Positions 1-7,207 of a stretch of DNA of 9,192 nucleotides are shown here, piece by piece. The notes under the pieces are model-generated. The model saw only the letters and a program-made list of their open reading frames with translations, was not told the DNA's origin and searched no databases. A program made the translations under genes and the position numbers. The first letter of the stretch is position 1, and each line of letters begins with the position of its first letter. Origin of the DNA: Bacteroidales bacterium Bact_07 (GTDB taxonomy: Bacteria; Bacteroidota; Bacteroidia; Bacteroidales; Tenuifilaceae); assembly GCA_001603415.1 (NCBI GenBank), contig LUYY01000107.1, positions 1-9,192 of the forward strand, given 5' to 3'.

Positions 1-1
1 G

Positions 2-55
2 GCTATTGCTGTTTTAAGTTTTGCCATACTTCGTTACAATAAAAAATCAGCTTAG
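2..55 (+). CDS. C-terminal tail of an upstream gene, probably a membrane protein (partial)
   Basis: Reading from base 2, an open frame runs to a TAG at 53-55 and gives AIAVLSFAILRYNKKSA. A hydrophobic stretch followed by a short lysine/arginine-rich tail is what the last transmembrane helix of an inner-membrane protein usually looks like, with the basic tail in the cytoplasm. Only 17 residues are visible, so no family can be named. The fragment could also be a chance open frame, because it is very short. Confidence 0.4.
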   Translation, partial: AIAVLSFAILRYNKKSA

Positions 56-98
56 TTGCTCTATTATTTGTATTTTTACCTGAATCATTTTAATAAGT

Positions 99-1121
99 GT
101 GGCTAAAAACTATATCACGGGATTCCTTTTTTTAATCCTATTACTTTGGGATTATTCCTTAAAGGGACAAGTTGTTTTTGACGATAGTTCCCTTTTACGG
201 GTGAAACTTGAATTTGGAATTCAGCAGGTATATGCTGATATTGGCGACAATCCCTCGTATCATAATGGCTATTTAACCTATGAAAATGAGAGTGGTGCAA
301 TAGTAAGAATTCCCATTGAGGTCAAGACCCGCGGAATTTTTCGAAAGAATCCGAGCAATTGCTCACAGCCACCGCTCCTTGTAAAATTTAAGCCTAAGGA
401 AACGGCAAATACTATTTTTGAGGGTATCGAAAAGCTAAAATTGGTAACTCCTTGTCAACGGTCGAAGAATTATGAGTATATAGTACTTAAAGAGTATCTT
501 GCATACAAGATTTATCAAATTATTTCACCCTATTCATACAGGGTAAGGCTTTTACAGCTTAGTATAGTTGATTTATACTATGGAAATGAAACAACTACGT
601 ATGCCTTTGTAGTTGAACCTACCGAATTGCTTGCCAAGAGGGTAGGAGGAGTAATTAGGGATGCTAAAAATACACATCCAAACGCATGCAACCGAAATTA
701 TTACAATAAGATGGCTGTTTTCCAGTATATGATTGGCCACACCGATTGGTCAATAAAGGCGCTGCACAATATCACCCTAATTGAGCCAGAACCATTTGCA
801 CCACCAATTCCGGTTCCCTTTGATTTTGATTTTTCTGGTTTTGTTGATGCACCCTATGCGCTTCCGGCTGAACATCTTCCAATTAAAACAGTTAAGGAGC
901 GACATTTCAATGGCTATTGTCGGCCTGAACAGGAATATATTGAAGTTTTTTCATGCTTTATGAACCTACACGATACAATAAAGCACACCATTAACTCGTT
1001 TAACCATTTGCCACAACATCAAAGAATAGAATTGAATGGATATATCGATGAATTTTACGAAGTAATAGCATCGGATTCAAAACGTAAATCAAAGATTATT
1101 ACAAAATGTCGAACCGATTAG
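99..1121 (+). CDS. Secreted protein of unknown function, distantly CotH-kinase-like
   Basis: The 340-residue protein begins with a signal peptide (about residues 1-24, hydrophobic core FLFLILLLW, ending LKGQ), so it is probably exported to the periplasm or beyond. The GTG start at 99 is preferred: an in-frame TGA lies at 81-83, no ATG lies between, and a later start would remove the signal peptide. I do not recognise a named family. Several blocks occur in the order seen in CotH-type atypical kinases: a basic TRGIFRK block (77-83), a helix with YIVLKEYLAYKIY (127-139), a Y-A-F-V-V-E-P strand (168-174), HTDWS followed by HN (214-224), and PFDFDFSG (240-247), which could serve as a metal-binding loop. 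The kinase link is inferred from motif order only. Five cysteines lie outside the signal peptide (88, 119, 197, 274, 286), with a sixth at 337. No partner gene is adjacent; 89 bases separate it from the next start. Confidence 0.8.
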   Translation: MAKNYITGFLFLILLLWDYSLKGQVVFDDSSLLRVKLEFGIQQVYADIGDNPSYHNGYLTYENESGAIVRIPIEVKTRGIFRKNPSNCSQPPLLVKFKPKETANTIFEGIEKLKLVTPCQRSKNYEYIVLKEYLAYKIYQIISPYSYRVRLLQLSIVDLYYGNETTTYAFVVEPTELLAKRVGGVIRDAKNTHPNACNRNYYNKMAVFQYMIGHTDWSIKALHNITLIEPEPFAPPIPVPFDFDFSGFVDAPYALPAEHLPIKTVKERHFNGYCRPEQEYIEVFSCFMNLHDTIKHTINSFNHLPQHQRIELNGYIDEFYEVIASDSKRKSKIITKCRTD

Positions 1122-1210
1122 GGGTTTAATTCGTATCACTTTCAAATATTTTTACTTAATTTGTTAGAAGTTTTATTATTTTGCAATTACTAGGACTGAA
1201 ACTACCAAAT

Positions 1211-2920
1211 ATGTTAATCAATCAATCGTCAATATTAAAGGCTTCAATTACAGTATCACTTATATTTTCGCTTTGTTTATCGGCTTTTGCTCAAAATGGG
1301 TTACAGGTATCAGCACGACTGATTGTAAAAAAAGGCGATTTACAAGGTTCACAAGTAACCGTAACCCAAAATGGCAATGTGGTTCAAACCATTTCGGTAA
1401 GTAATAAAGGTGTTTTTGATTTTATTCTCGAATATAACTCCGAATATATTATAGTATTTGAGAAGCCTGGGTATATAACCAAAAAGGTTCTTATTGATAC
1501 TCGTGTTCCCGAAACATTCCGTAAAGACATTCAGCAAATGACAGGCTTTGATGTGGTTCTGGAAAAACAGAGCGAGGATGTAATTAAGGAGTATGCCAAT
1601 CCGGTTGCAAAAATCATGTATGCCAAGGATATACGAGATTTTACCTACGATACCGATTACTCCCTGAAAGTGTTAAAGGAAATTGAAAATGAGAACAAAA
1701 AGTTAGCCGAGGAGAAAAAGAAAAAGGAAGAAGAAGAGAAAGCCCGCAAGGCCGAGGAGGAAAAACAACGTATTATAGCAGAGGCCCAAAAACGCAAGGA
1801 CGAGGAAGAAGCTAAACGAAAAGCCGTTGAGGAAGCTCGAAAGAAGGAAGAGGAACGTTTAAAGAAAGAAGCGGAGGAGCGTAGGATTGCCGAGGAGAAG
1901 AAAAAGTTAGAAGAGCAAAAACGGCTCGAAGAACAAAAGAAAAAGGCCGAGGAAGAAGCCCGACTGAAAGCAGAGGAAGAGGCTCGCAAGAAAGAGGAAT
2001 TAAGAAAGCAGGAAGAGGAAAAACTCAGGAAAGAGCAAGAGCGCATCCGACAGGAAGAGGAGGCTAAACGAAAGGCTGCCGAAGAGGCTCGTTTAAAAGA
2101 GGAAGAACGATTAAAAAAGGAAGCGGAGGAACGCCGTTTAGCGGAGGAGAAAGCTAAACTCGCTGAACAAAAACGTATTGAGGAAGAGCGAAAAAAGGCT
2201 GAGGAAGAGGCTCGGATTAAGGCCGAAGAGGAAGCCCGAAAGAAAGAGGAGCTGAGAAAGCAAGAGGAGGAAAGGCTAAAGCAAGAGCAGGAACGCATCC
2301 GTCAGGAAGAGGAAGCTAAGCGCAAGGCTGCTGAGGAAGCCCGATTAAAGGAAGAGGAGCGCATTCGTAAGGAGGCTGAGGCTCAACGATTGGCCGAGGA
2401 GGCTAAACGCAAGGCTGCTGAGGAAGCCAAAAAAATAGAAGCTGAAAAGTTGAAGAAAGAGGCTGAAGAAAGGGCTATTGCTGAGGCTAAATTACGCGAG
2501 GAGCGACTAAAAGCTGAACAGGAAAAGGCACGTCTGGAAGCCGAGCGCTTAAAACGCGAGGAGGAGGAACGTCGTAAAGCCGAAGAACAGAAAAAGTTGC
2601 TGCTTGAGGAACAGCTTAAACGCGATGCCGAGTTACGTCTTAAGCTTGTGGCCGAAAAAATGAGCGCTCAAATTGGTAAGGAGGATGCCGATCAAGTGGT
2701 AACTTTGCTGGCTGCCGAGGATATAGCAAAACGTTATACCCGTGAACGAACCGATGAGGTAATACGTTTACCACGCATTATACTTACCCGAACGGTGTTC
2801 AACCGAAATAATTCCATCACGTTTTATACCCGTATCGACCATGAGTATGGTGCGGTTTACTACCTAAAGGATGGTTTCTTCATTTCCAAGGAACAATACC
2901 TTGCTGAAACACAAAAGTAA
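1211..2920 (+). CDS. Exported protein with regulatory-like beta domain and very long charged helix
   Basis: The 569-residue protein has a signal peptide (residues 1-28, ending LSAFAQ). A domain of about 85 residues follows that looks like a carboxypeptidase-regulatory or other Ig-like beta sandwich (ending near YIIVFEKPGYITKKVLI). Residues about 155-485 are an almost uninterrupted Glu/Lys/Arg/Ala helix, either a coiled coil or a single charged helix, as in the middle part of TolA. The last 80 residues form a small separate domain (ITFYTRIDHEYGAVYYLKDG). The ATG at 1211 is preferred over a TTG at 1181, because it gives a standard signal peptide and the TTG lies in a likely 5' untranslated region. 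It ends only six bases before the oxidoreductase start, so co-transcription is likely. A role spanning or organising the cell envelope is inferred from shape alone; its function is unknown. Confidence 0.85.
   Translation: MLINQSSILKASITVSLIFSLCLSAFAQNGLQVSARLIVKKGDLQGSQVTVTQNGNVVQTISVSNKGVFDFILEYNSEYIIVFEKPGYITKKVLIDTRVPETFRKDIQQMTGFDVVLEKQSEDVIKEYANPVAKIMYAKDIRDFTYDTDYSLKVLKEIENENKKLAEEKKKKEEEEKARKAEEEKQRIIAEAQKRKDEEEAKRKAVEEARKKEEERLKKEAEERRIAEEKKKLEEQKRLEEQKKKAEEEARLKAEEEARKKEELRKQEEEKLRKEQERIRQEEEAKRKAAEEARLKEEERLKKEAEERRLAEEKAKLAEQKRIEEERKKAEEEARIKAEEEARKKEELRKQEEERLKQEQERIRQEEEAKRKAAEEARLKEEERIRKEAEAQRLAEEAKRKAAEEAKKIEAEKLKKEAEERAIAEAKLREERLKAEQEKARLEAERLKREEEERRKAEEQKKLLLEEQLKRDAELRLKLVAEKMSAQIGKEDADQVVTLLAAEDIAKRYTRERTDEVIRLPRIILTRTVFNRNNSITFYTRIDHEYGAVYYLKDGFFISKEQYLAETQK
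1877..2380 (+). repeat. Two tandem 252-base (84-residue) repeats inside the long-helix gene
   Basis: Two copies of an 84-residue unit lie end to end at 1877-2128 and 2129-2380 (protein residues 223-306 and 307-390). The copies begin ERRIAEEK and ERRLAEEK and both end in KEAE, with few amino-acid differences between them. A 26-residue piece matching the end of the unit precedes them at 1799-1876, and a decayed part of the unit follows. Many codons differ synonymously between the copies. Eighty-four residues equal twelve heptads, so the duplication keeps helical register. Confidence 0.85.
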
Positions 2921-2926
2921 TAGGCT

Positions 2927-4975
2927 GTGAAGGAGTTTATTACGGCGTGCCCCCGAAACTGCTACAGCACCTGTAGCTTAGTTGTGCAGGTTGAAAACAA
3001 CAAAGTAGTTGGCATTAAACCTTTACCGCTGAACAAGGCAACCCCCTTTGGTGGATGCCTCAAAGGGTTAAGCTATGTGGAAAGGGCCAATTCACCCGAT
3101 AGAATACTTTACCCGCAAAGGAAAACAAATTCCGGATTTAAGCGCATAACATGGGATGAGGCACTCGATACCATAGCCGAAAGGTTAATACATTTCCGCG
3201 ATATATATGGTCAGCAATCGGTGCTGTTTTACGCTGCCAGCGGCATGGCCGGCTTATTAAACGATTTCAGCGGTAAGTTCTGGCGCCATGTGTATGGCGG
3301 AGCTACTACCGTTTACGGAAACCTTTGCTGGCCTGCTGGGCTTGAGGCCACCCGTTTAACGCTCGGCGAGAATAAGCACAATGTCCCCTGGGATTTGGAG
3401 AATGCCAAGCTCATTGTACTATGGGGAAAAAATCCAGCGGAAAGCAACCTGCATGAAATGATTCCCCTACACAACGCATTGGATAAAGGTGCTGAACTTA
3501 TAGTGATTGACCCCCGGAGAAATCAATCATCACAGAGGGCTTCGTTACTTTTACAACCATTTCCATCGACCGATGCTGCCATAGCATTGGCAGTTGCCAA
3601 TATTCTCATTGAAAAAAGTTGGATTGATAACGATTTTATTGAATCGCATGTTTTGGGCTTTAATCGGTTTGCCGAACACGTAAAGCCCTTTACACCTCGA
3701 TGGGCTTCTGAAATTTCAGGAGTACCAACTAACCTAATTGAAAAGCTAGCATGGTATATTGGTAATGTTAAGCCAATGACCCTCATTCCCGGTTATGGCA
3801 TGCAACGCTACACCAATGGGGGGCAAACCGTAAGGGCAATACTTGCCCTTAGCGTGATTACTGGTAACATAGGGAAACCGGGTGCATGCTGGCATTATGC
3901 AAACCTGCAAAGCTACGTATTCGACGATGTTCTGGAACCTCTATGCTACTATCCCCCCGAAAAACCCGACGGTATTATTCGCCGTTCAATATCTACTGCT
4001 CGTTTAGGCGAGGATATGCTTGCCACCCAAAATCCTGAGCTTAAAATGATTTGGGTTGAACGCGGTAACCCGCTCACCCAAAACCCCAATACCGGTAAAG
4101 TCCTTCAGGCCTTCCGAAAACTCGATTTCAGAGTGGTAGTGGAGCAGTTCATGACCGATACAGCCTTGGAAGCCGATATTATTCTTCCGGCAAAAAACAT
4201 GTTTGAACAGTCCGATATTATCGGTTCCTACTGGAACCCTTACATCCAGCTAAAGCAAAAGGTGGTTGAACCTGCCGGTGAAGTTAAACCTGAAACTGAA
4301 ATATACTTGCTACTTGCCCAAAAACTTGGCTTTACTGAGGCTGATTTGTCGCAAGTATTGTTACCGCCGGGCGATGATCAGGTTGACAAATTTCTTGAAA
4401 GCCGATTGAACGAGTTTAACCTATCGCTGGATGACCTCAAAAAAGGACCAATACTCGCCCCTGGCTTACAGGAGATTGCCTTTTCCGATTTTCGTTTTGC
4501 CACACCTTCGGGTAAGATAGAACTTTACTCGGAGCAGGTTCAATCAATTTGGGGCGAAAATCCACTTCCGGTTTACAAGCCTGCCGAGGAACTTTTCCAT
4601 AATCAAACGCCTTACCCGCTTTTCCTGATGTCGCCCAATACCAAAAATCGGATTCATAGCCAGTTCAATAACCTAAAAATCATTTCGATGCTAAGCGGTG
4701 GCCCTGTTCTTCAAATGAATCCGATTGATGCAACTAAACGGGGCATTGCAAATGGCGATATGGTGGAAGTTTTTAACCATCGTGGTTCATTTACAGTTAA
4801 AGCACAACTTACTTACGAGGTAAGGGTAGGTTGTGTTGTAATTCCAAATGGATGGTGGCGCACACAGGGTGCACCGGTAAATGTGCTATCGGAGGGTAGG
4901 GAGACCGATATGGGGCACGGATCGGCTTTTCACAACAATAGGGTAGAGGTAAAACTTGTAAAACATACCAAATGA
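2927..4975 (+). CDS. Molybdopterin oxidoreductase catalytic subunit, DMSO-reductase superfamily
   Basis: At 682 residues this is the bis-MGD catalytic subunit of a three-part membrane redox enzyme. The N-terminus carries a [4Fe-4S] site, C8-x3-C12-x3-C16 and C44 followed by Lys46. Cofactor-binding stretches follow: GNLCWPAG (131-138), WGKNPAESN (166-174), IDPRR (194-198) and GNIGKPGA (313-320). The MGD-binding C-terminal domain spans about 563-675. Cys134 aligns by eye with the serine molybdenum ligand of E. coli DmsA, suggesting cysteine ligation as in polysulfide and thiosulfate reductases. There is no twin-arginine leader, so cytoplasmic location is inferred. The GTG start at 2927 is used; it precedes the cluster motif by seven codons, and the upstream gene ends six bases earlier. 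It overlaps the electron-transfer subunit by four bases. The substrate cannot be told from sequence: DMSO, polysulfide, thiosulfate or another oxyanion are all possible. Confidence 0.92.
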   Translation: MKEFITACPRNCYSTCSLVVQVENNKVVGIKPLPLNKATPFGGCLKGLSYVERANSPDRILYPQRKTNSGFKRITWDEALDTIAERLIHFRDIYGQQSVLFYAASGMAGLLNDFSGKFWRHVYGGATTVYGNLCWPAGLEATRLTLGENKHNVPWDLENAKLIVLWGKNPAESNLHEMIPLHNALDKGAELIVIDPRRNQSSQRASLLLQPFPSTDAAIALAVANILIEKSWIDNDFIESHVLGFNRFAEHVKPFTPRWASEISGVPTNLIEKLAWYIGNVKPMTLIPGYGMQRYTNGGQTVRAILALSVITGNIGKPGACWHYANLQSYVFDDVLEPLCYYPPEKPDGIIRRSISTARLGEDMLATQNPELKMIWVERGNPLTQNPNTGKVLQAFRKLDFRVVVEQFMTDTALEADIILPAKNMFEQSDIIGSYWNPYIQLKQKVVEPAGEVKPETEIYLLLAQKLGFTEADLSQVLLPPGDDQVDKFLESRLNEFNLSLDDLKKGPILAPGLQEIAFSDFRFATPSGKIELYSEQVQSIWGENPLPVYKPAEELFHNQTPYPLFLMSPNTKNRIHSQFNNLKIISMLSGGPVLQMNPIDATKRGIANGDMVEVFNHRGSFTVKAQLTYEVRVGCVVIPNGWWRTQGAPVNVLSEGRETDMGHGSAFHNNRVEVKLVKHTK

Positions 4976-6270
4976 GCGAAAAGGGGTTCATATTCGATTA
5001 TTCCCGATGCGTGGGATGCCATGCTTGTATAGTGGCATGCTACAACCAAAACCATACTGAACCCCCAATGGCGTGGCGAATGGTGGTTAATGGCAATCCT
5101 ATCAAAATCCCCCTAAAAGGTTTTATCAACCTTTCCATTGCCTGCAACCATTGTGTTGATGCACCCTGTATGGTCAACTGCCCGGCCATAGCTTATTCAA
5201 AGGATGAGATAACTGGAGCCATAGTTCATGACCATTTAAAATGCATTGGCTGCAAGTATTGCACTTGGGCGTGCCCTTACGAAACCCCTAAATTTAATCC
5301 GGCTAAGGGTGTGATTGAGAAGTGCAATTTTTGTAACGATTTGTTGAAGGAGGGAGGGATTCCTGCCTGCGCAGGCGCTTGTCCAACTGGTGCCCTAACC
5401 TATGGCGATATCGAAATTGAACCAAAACTATCAAAACCCGGCTTTCCCGATGTTGAGACATCACCTCGAATTAATGCTATCAACGATACCGTTGAAAGAG
5501 CAATCCCTGAAATGGATATTGATGCCACCGGCTATCAGCAATCAAATTACACCGAACACTATACACATCGAATTAGAGCTTCAAAGGAGATGCCATTAAT
5601 TGTATTTACATTCCTTTCGGCAGTTTTAGTAGGCTGGTTTATCACCTTTTATCGCTTTGAAAAAATATCATCATTTTATAGGATTGCCTTCATCTTTTTG
5701 CTTGCTTTTGCTGGTTTTGCAAGTCTATTACATTTAGGCAAGCCATTAAGAGCGTATAGAGCATTGCTTCATGTTAAATCGAGCTGGTTAAGTCGTGAAA
5801 TAGCACTATTCGGGGCATTTGCGCTATTGAGTTCGATTTTTGTGCTAACTGGAACAGTTGCACTTTTTTGGTTCGCTTTATTAGTCGGAACATCTTTTCT
5901 CATTTCGGTAGAAATGGTTTACCATGTAACCCGAAAAAACTATCGAACACCCATTCATAGTGCAAATACTTTGCTAACCGCAGTTACTTTTGCTTCGCTA
6001 ATTCTGATATCAAAGGAATTTGTCCTATTCGCACTAATTAAACTACTCCTTTACCTTTCAAGGCATGCCTACGGACAAAAAGTCGATTTTAAAAGGTTTT
6101 TGCTCTCATTGCTACGTTTTCTTGCCTTGCTTTTACCGTTTGTAGGAATACTATTTGGGGCAATTTATGTAATAACCCCCTTTGTTATACTCTTTCTGAT
6201 TGGTGAATTTATTGACCGTTACGAGTACTACACAAACATCGATACCCATAATCCCATACAAAACATTTGA
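4972..6270 (+). CDS. Fused iron-sulfur and membrane-anchor subunit (DmsB-DmsC type)
   Basis: This 432-residue protein joins two subunits that are usually separate. Residues 1 to about 150 have sixteen cysteines in four groups (C13/16/19/23, C58/61/66/70, C91/94/97/101, C118/121/133/137), the DmsB/PsrB/PhsB arrangement that binds four [4Fe-4S] clusters. A linker of about 55 residues follows. Residues 206-412 are hydrophobic, with about eight predicted membrane helices, the number known for DmsC. They carry the DmsC hallmark LHLGKPLRAYRALL then SWLSREI (253-277), and end with IDRYEYY. The expected role is electron transfer between menaquinol in the membrane and the molybdenum subunit encoded just upstream. 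Start and upstream stop share the four bases ATGA at 4972-4975, so translational coupling is likely. No frameshift or internal stop separates the two halves, so the fusion looks genuine. Confidence 0.92.
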   Translation: MSEKGFIFDYSRCVGCHACIVACYNQNHTEPPMAWRMVVNGNPIKIPLKGFINLSIACNHCVDAPCMVNCPAIAYSKDEITGAIVHDHLKCIGCKYCTWACPYETPKFNPAKGVIEKCNFCNDLLKEGGIPACAGACPTGALTYGDIEIEPKLSKPGFPDVETSPRINAINDTVERAIPEMDIDATGYQQSNYTEHYTHRIRASKEMPLIVFTFLSAVLVGWFITFYRFEKISSFYRIAFIFLLAFAGFASLLHLGKPLRAYRALLHVKSSWLSREIALFGAFALLSSIFVLTGTVALFWFALLVGTSFLISVEMVYHVTRKNYRTPIHSANTLLTAVTFASLILISKEFVLFALIKLLLYLSRHAYGQKVDFKRFLLSLLRFLALLLPFVGILFGAIYVITPFVILFLIGEFIDRYEYYTNIDTHNPIQNI

Positions 6271-6339
6271 TTACCGGAACATTTTATGGAACACTTACCA
6301 TAATTGGTCAAAAATATTTTACTTCAATTTCATTTCCAT

Positions 6340-6370
6340 ATTGATAATTTGGGTAAAATGATTATATTTG
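6340..6370 (+). promoter_or_regulatory. Promoter of the SiaC-family operon (Bacteroidota type)
   Basis: ATTG at 6340-6343 (the -33 element) is followed after 19 bases by TATATTTG at 6363-6370, an exact match to the Bacteroidota -7 consensus TAnnTTTG. Transcription would begin near 6377, giving a leader of about 37 bases before the ATG at 6414. The match is visual; no transcript data are available. Confidence 0.6.
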
Positions 6371-6413
6371 TTTTACAAAGTAAAATGGTGACTTTTATAA
6401 AAGAGAAAGTGAT

Positions 6414-6803
6414 ATGGATGCTTTAAACATAAAAGGGACAGGCGAAACCCCTAACATTATTTTTGATAAAGAAGCAAACAAATTCGAAATCACAGGTAAG
6501 TCCTTGCCCGAGGATGTTAAAGAGTTTTACAATCCTGTTTTACGGTGGTTAAAAGCCTATGCTGACGATCCTAATCCAAAGACCATAGTGAAGATAAAAA
6601 TGGAATACTTCAATACTGCATCGTCAAAGATGATTTTGGAACTTTTTGAGGTTTTGAATGATATGTACACTGCCGGCAAGGATGTTGAAATTGAATGGCA
6701 TTACATGGAAGACGATGAGGATATGCACGATGCCGGTAACGACTACGCCGATATGCTTGACCTACCCTTTAAAATGATTAGCTACCAGCATATAGCAAAA
6801 TAA
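6414..6803 (+). CDS. siaC: SiaC-family (DUF1987) regulatory phosphoprotein, copy 1
   Basis: This 129-residue cytoplasmic protein belongs to the SiaC/DUF1987 family. In Pseudomonas aeruginosa, SiaC is phosphorylated on Thr68 by the kinase SiaB and dephosphorylated by the PP2C phosphatase SiaA; the unphosphorylated form binds and activates the diguanylate cyclase SiaD. Visible here are the N-terminal TPNIIFD strand (12-18), GKSLPEDVKEFY (28-39), and the phosphosite segment EYFNTASSKM (64-73), with the threonine at residue 68 exactly as in SiaC. The length is typical of the family. It is the first gene of a three-gene operon with a good promoter upstream. SiaA, SiaB and SiaD homologs are absent from the window, so its kinase and target are unknown. 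The acidic patch MEDDEDMHD (98-106) differs between copies and may set partner choice (inference). Confidence 0.88.
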   Translation: MDALNIKGTGETPNIIFDKEANKFEITGKSLPEDVKEFYNPVLRWLKAYADDPNPKTIVKIKMEYFNTASSKMILELFEVLNDMYTAGKDVEIEWHYMEDDEDMHDAGNDYADMLDLPFKMISYQHIAK

Positions 6804-6812
6804 CTACCTACC

Positions 6813-7196
6813 ATGGAAAGACTAAACCTTGAACCCACTTTAACTACCCCCAAAGTAATTTTTGACAGGGATAGCGGGGTTTTCCTGATTCAAGGTAAGT
6901 CGTTGCCTGAGGATGTTAAATCTTTTTATACTCCTTTGATAACCTGGTTAGACAGTTACTCAAAAAATCCTAATCCCAGAACCAACTTTGAGTTCGACTT
7001 TGAGTACTATAATACGGCCTCGTCAAAAATGATTCTCATACTCCTTAATAAACTCCGTGAACTATACAAGAAAGGGAATGAGGTGGAAGTAACATGGAGG
7101 TATCCGCAACATGATGCTGAACTAGAAGAGGCAGGAGAAGAATTAGCCGAGTTAATATCAATACCCTTTAAGCTAGTGCCTAAACCAGAAATGTAA
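6813..7196 (+). CDS. siaC: SiaC-family (DUF1987) regulatory phosphoprotein, copy 2
   Basis: The second SiaC-family gene follows copy 1 after nine bases. The 127-residue product aligns with copy 1 without gaps; by hand count about 56 of 127 residues are identical. It keeps GKSLPEDVK (28-36), the phosphosite EYYNTASSKM with Thr68, and the ending IPFK. Differences concentrate in the strand just before the phosphosite (NFEFDF against IVKIKM) and in the late helix (EEAGEELAELI). The pattern fits paralogs with the same fold and switch residue but different partners. Translation starts at an ATG following CTACC, with no strong ribosome binding site, as is common in Bacteroidota. No function beyond the family role can be assigned. 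Confidence 0.88.
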   Translation: MERLNLEPTLTTPKVIFDRDSGVFLIQGKSLPEDVKSFYTPLITWLDSYSKNPNPRTNFEFDFEYYNTASSKMILILLNKLRELYKKGNEVEVTWRYPQHDAELEEAGEELAELISIPFKLVPKPEM

Positions 7197-7207
7197 ATAC
7201 AATCATA

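Noticed and set aside
62..70. TATTATTTG as a promoter for the secreted protein at 99
   Set aside because: It has one base too many for TAnnTTTG, no TTG at the right distance upstream, and lies too close to the start codon for a normal leader.
1156..1183. TTAATTTG and TTATTTTG as promoter -7 elements before the gene at 1211
   Set aside because: Each misses the invariant A at the second position and lacks a correctly spaced -33 TTG, so I could not support a promoter call even though one is expected in this gap.
1181..1210. TTG at 1181 as the start of the long-helix gene
   Set aside because: The ATG at 1211 gives a standard signal peptide with a charged N-terminus. The extra ten residues would come from a region more likely to be untranslated leader.
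1657..2298. 213-codon minus-strand open frame, very rich in serine, phenylalanine and arginine
   Set aside because: It is the reverse complement of the Glu/Lys-rich helix region; GAA/GAG/AAG codons read backwards give Ser/Phe/Leu codons. Its composition is that of an artefact, and the plus-strand protein has a clear signal peptide and repeats.
3523..3786. 87-codon minus-strand open frame within the molybdo-enzyme gene
   Set aside because: It lies wholly inside a well-supported coding region with conserved motifs and has no recognisable product.
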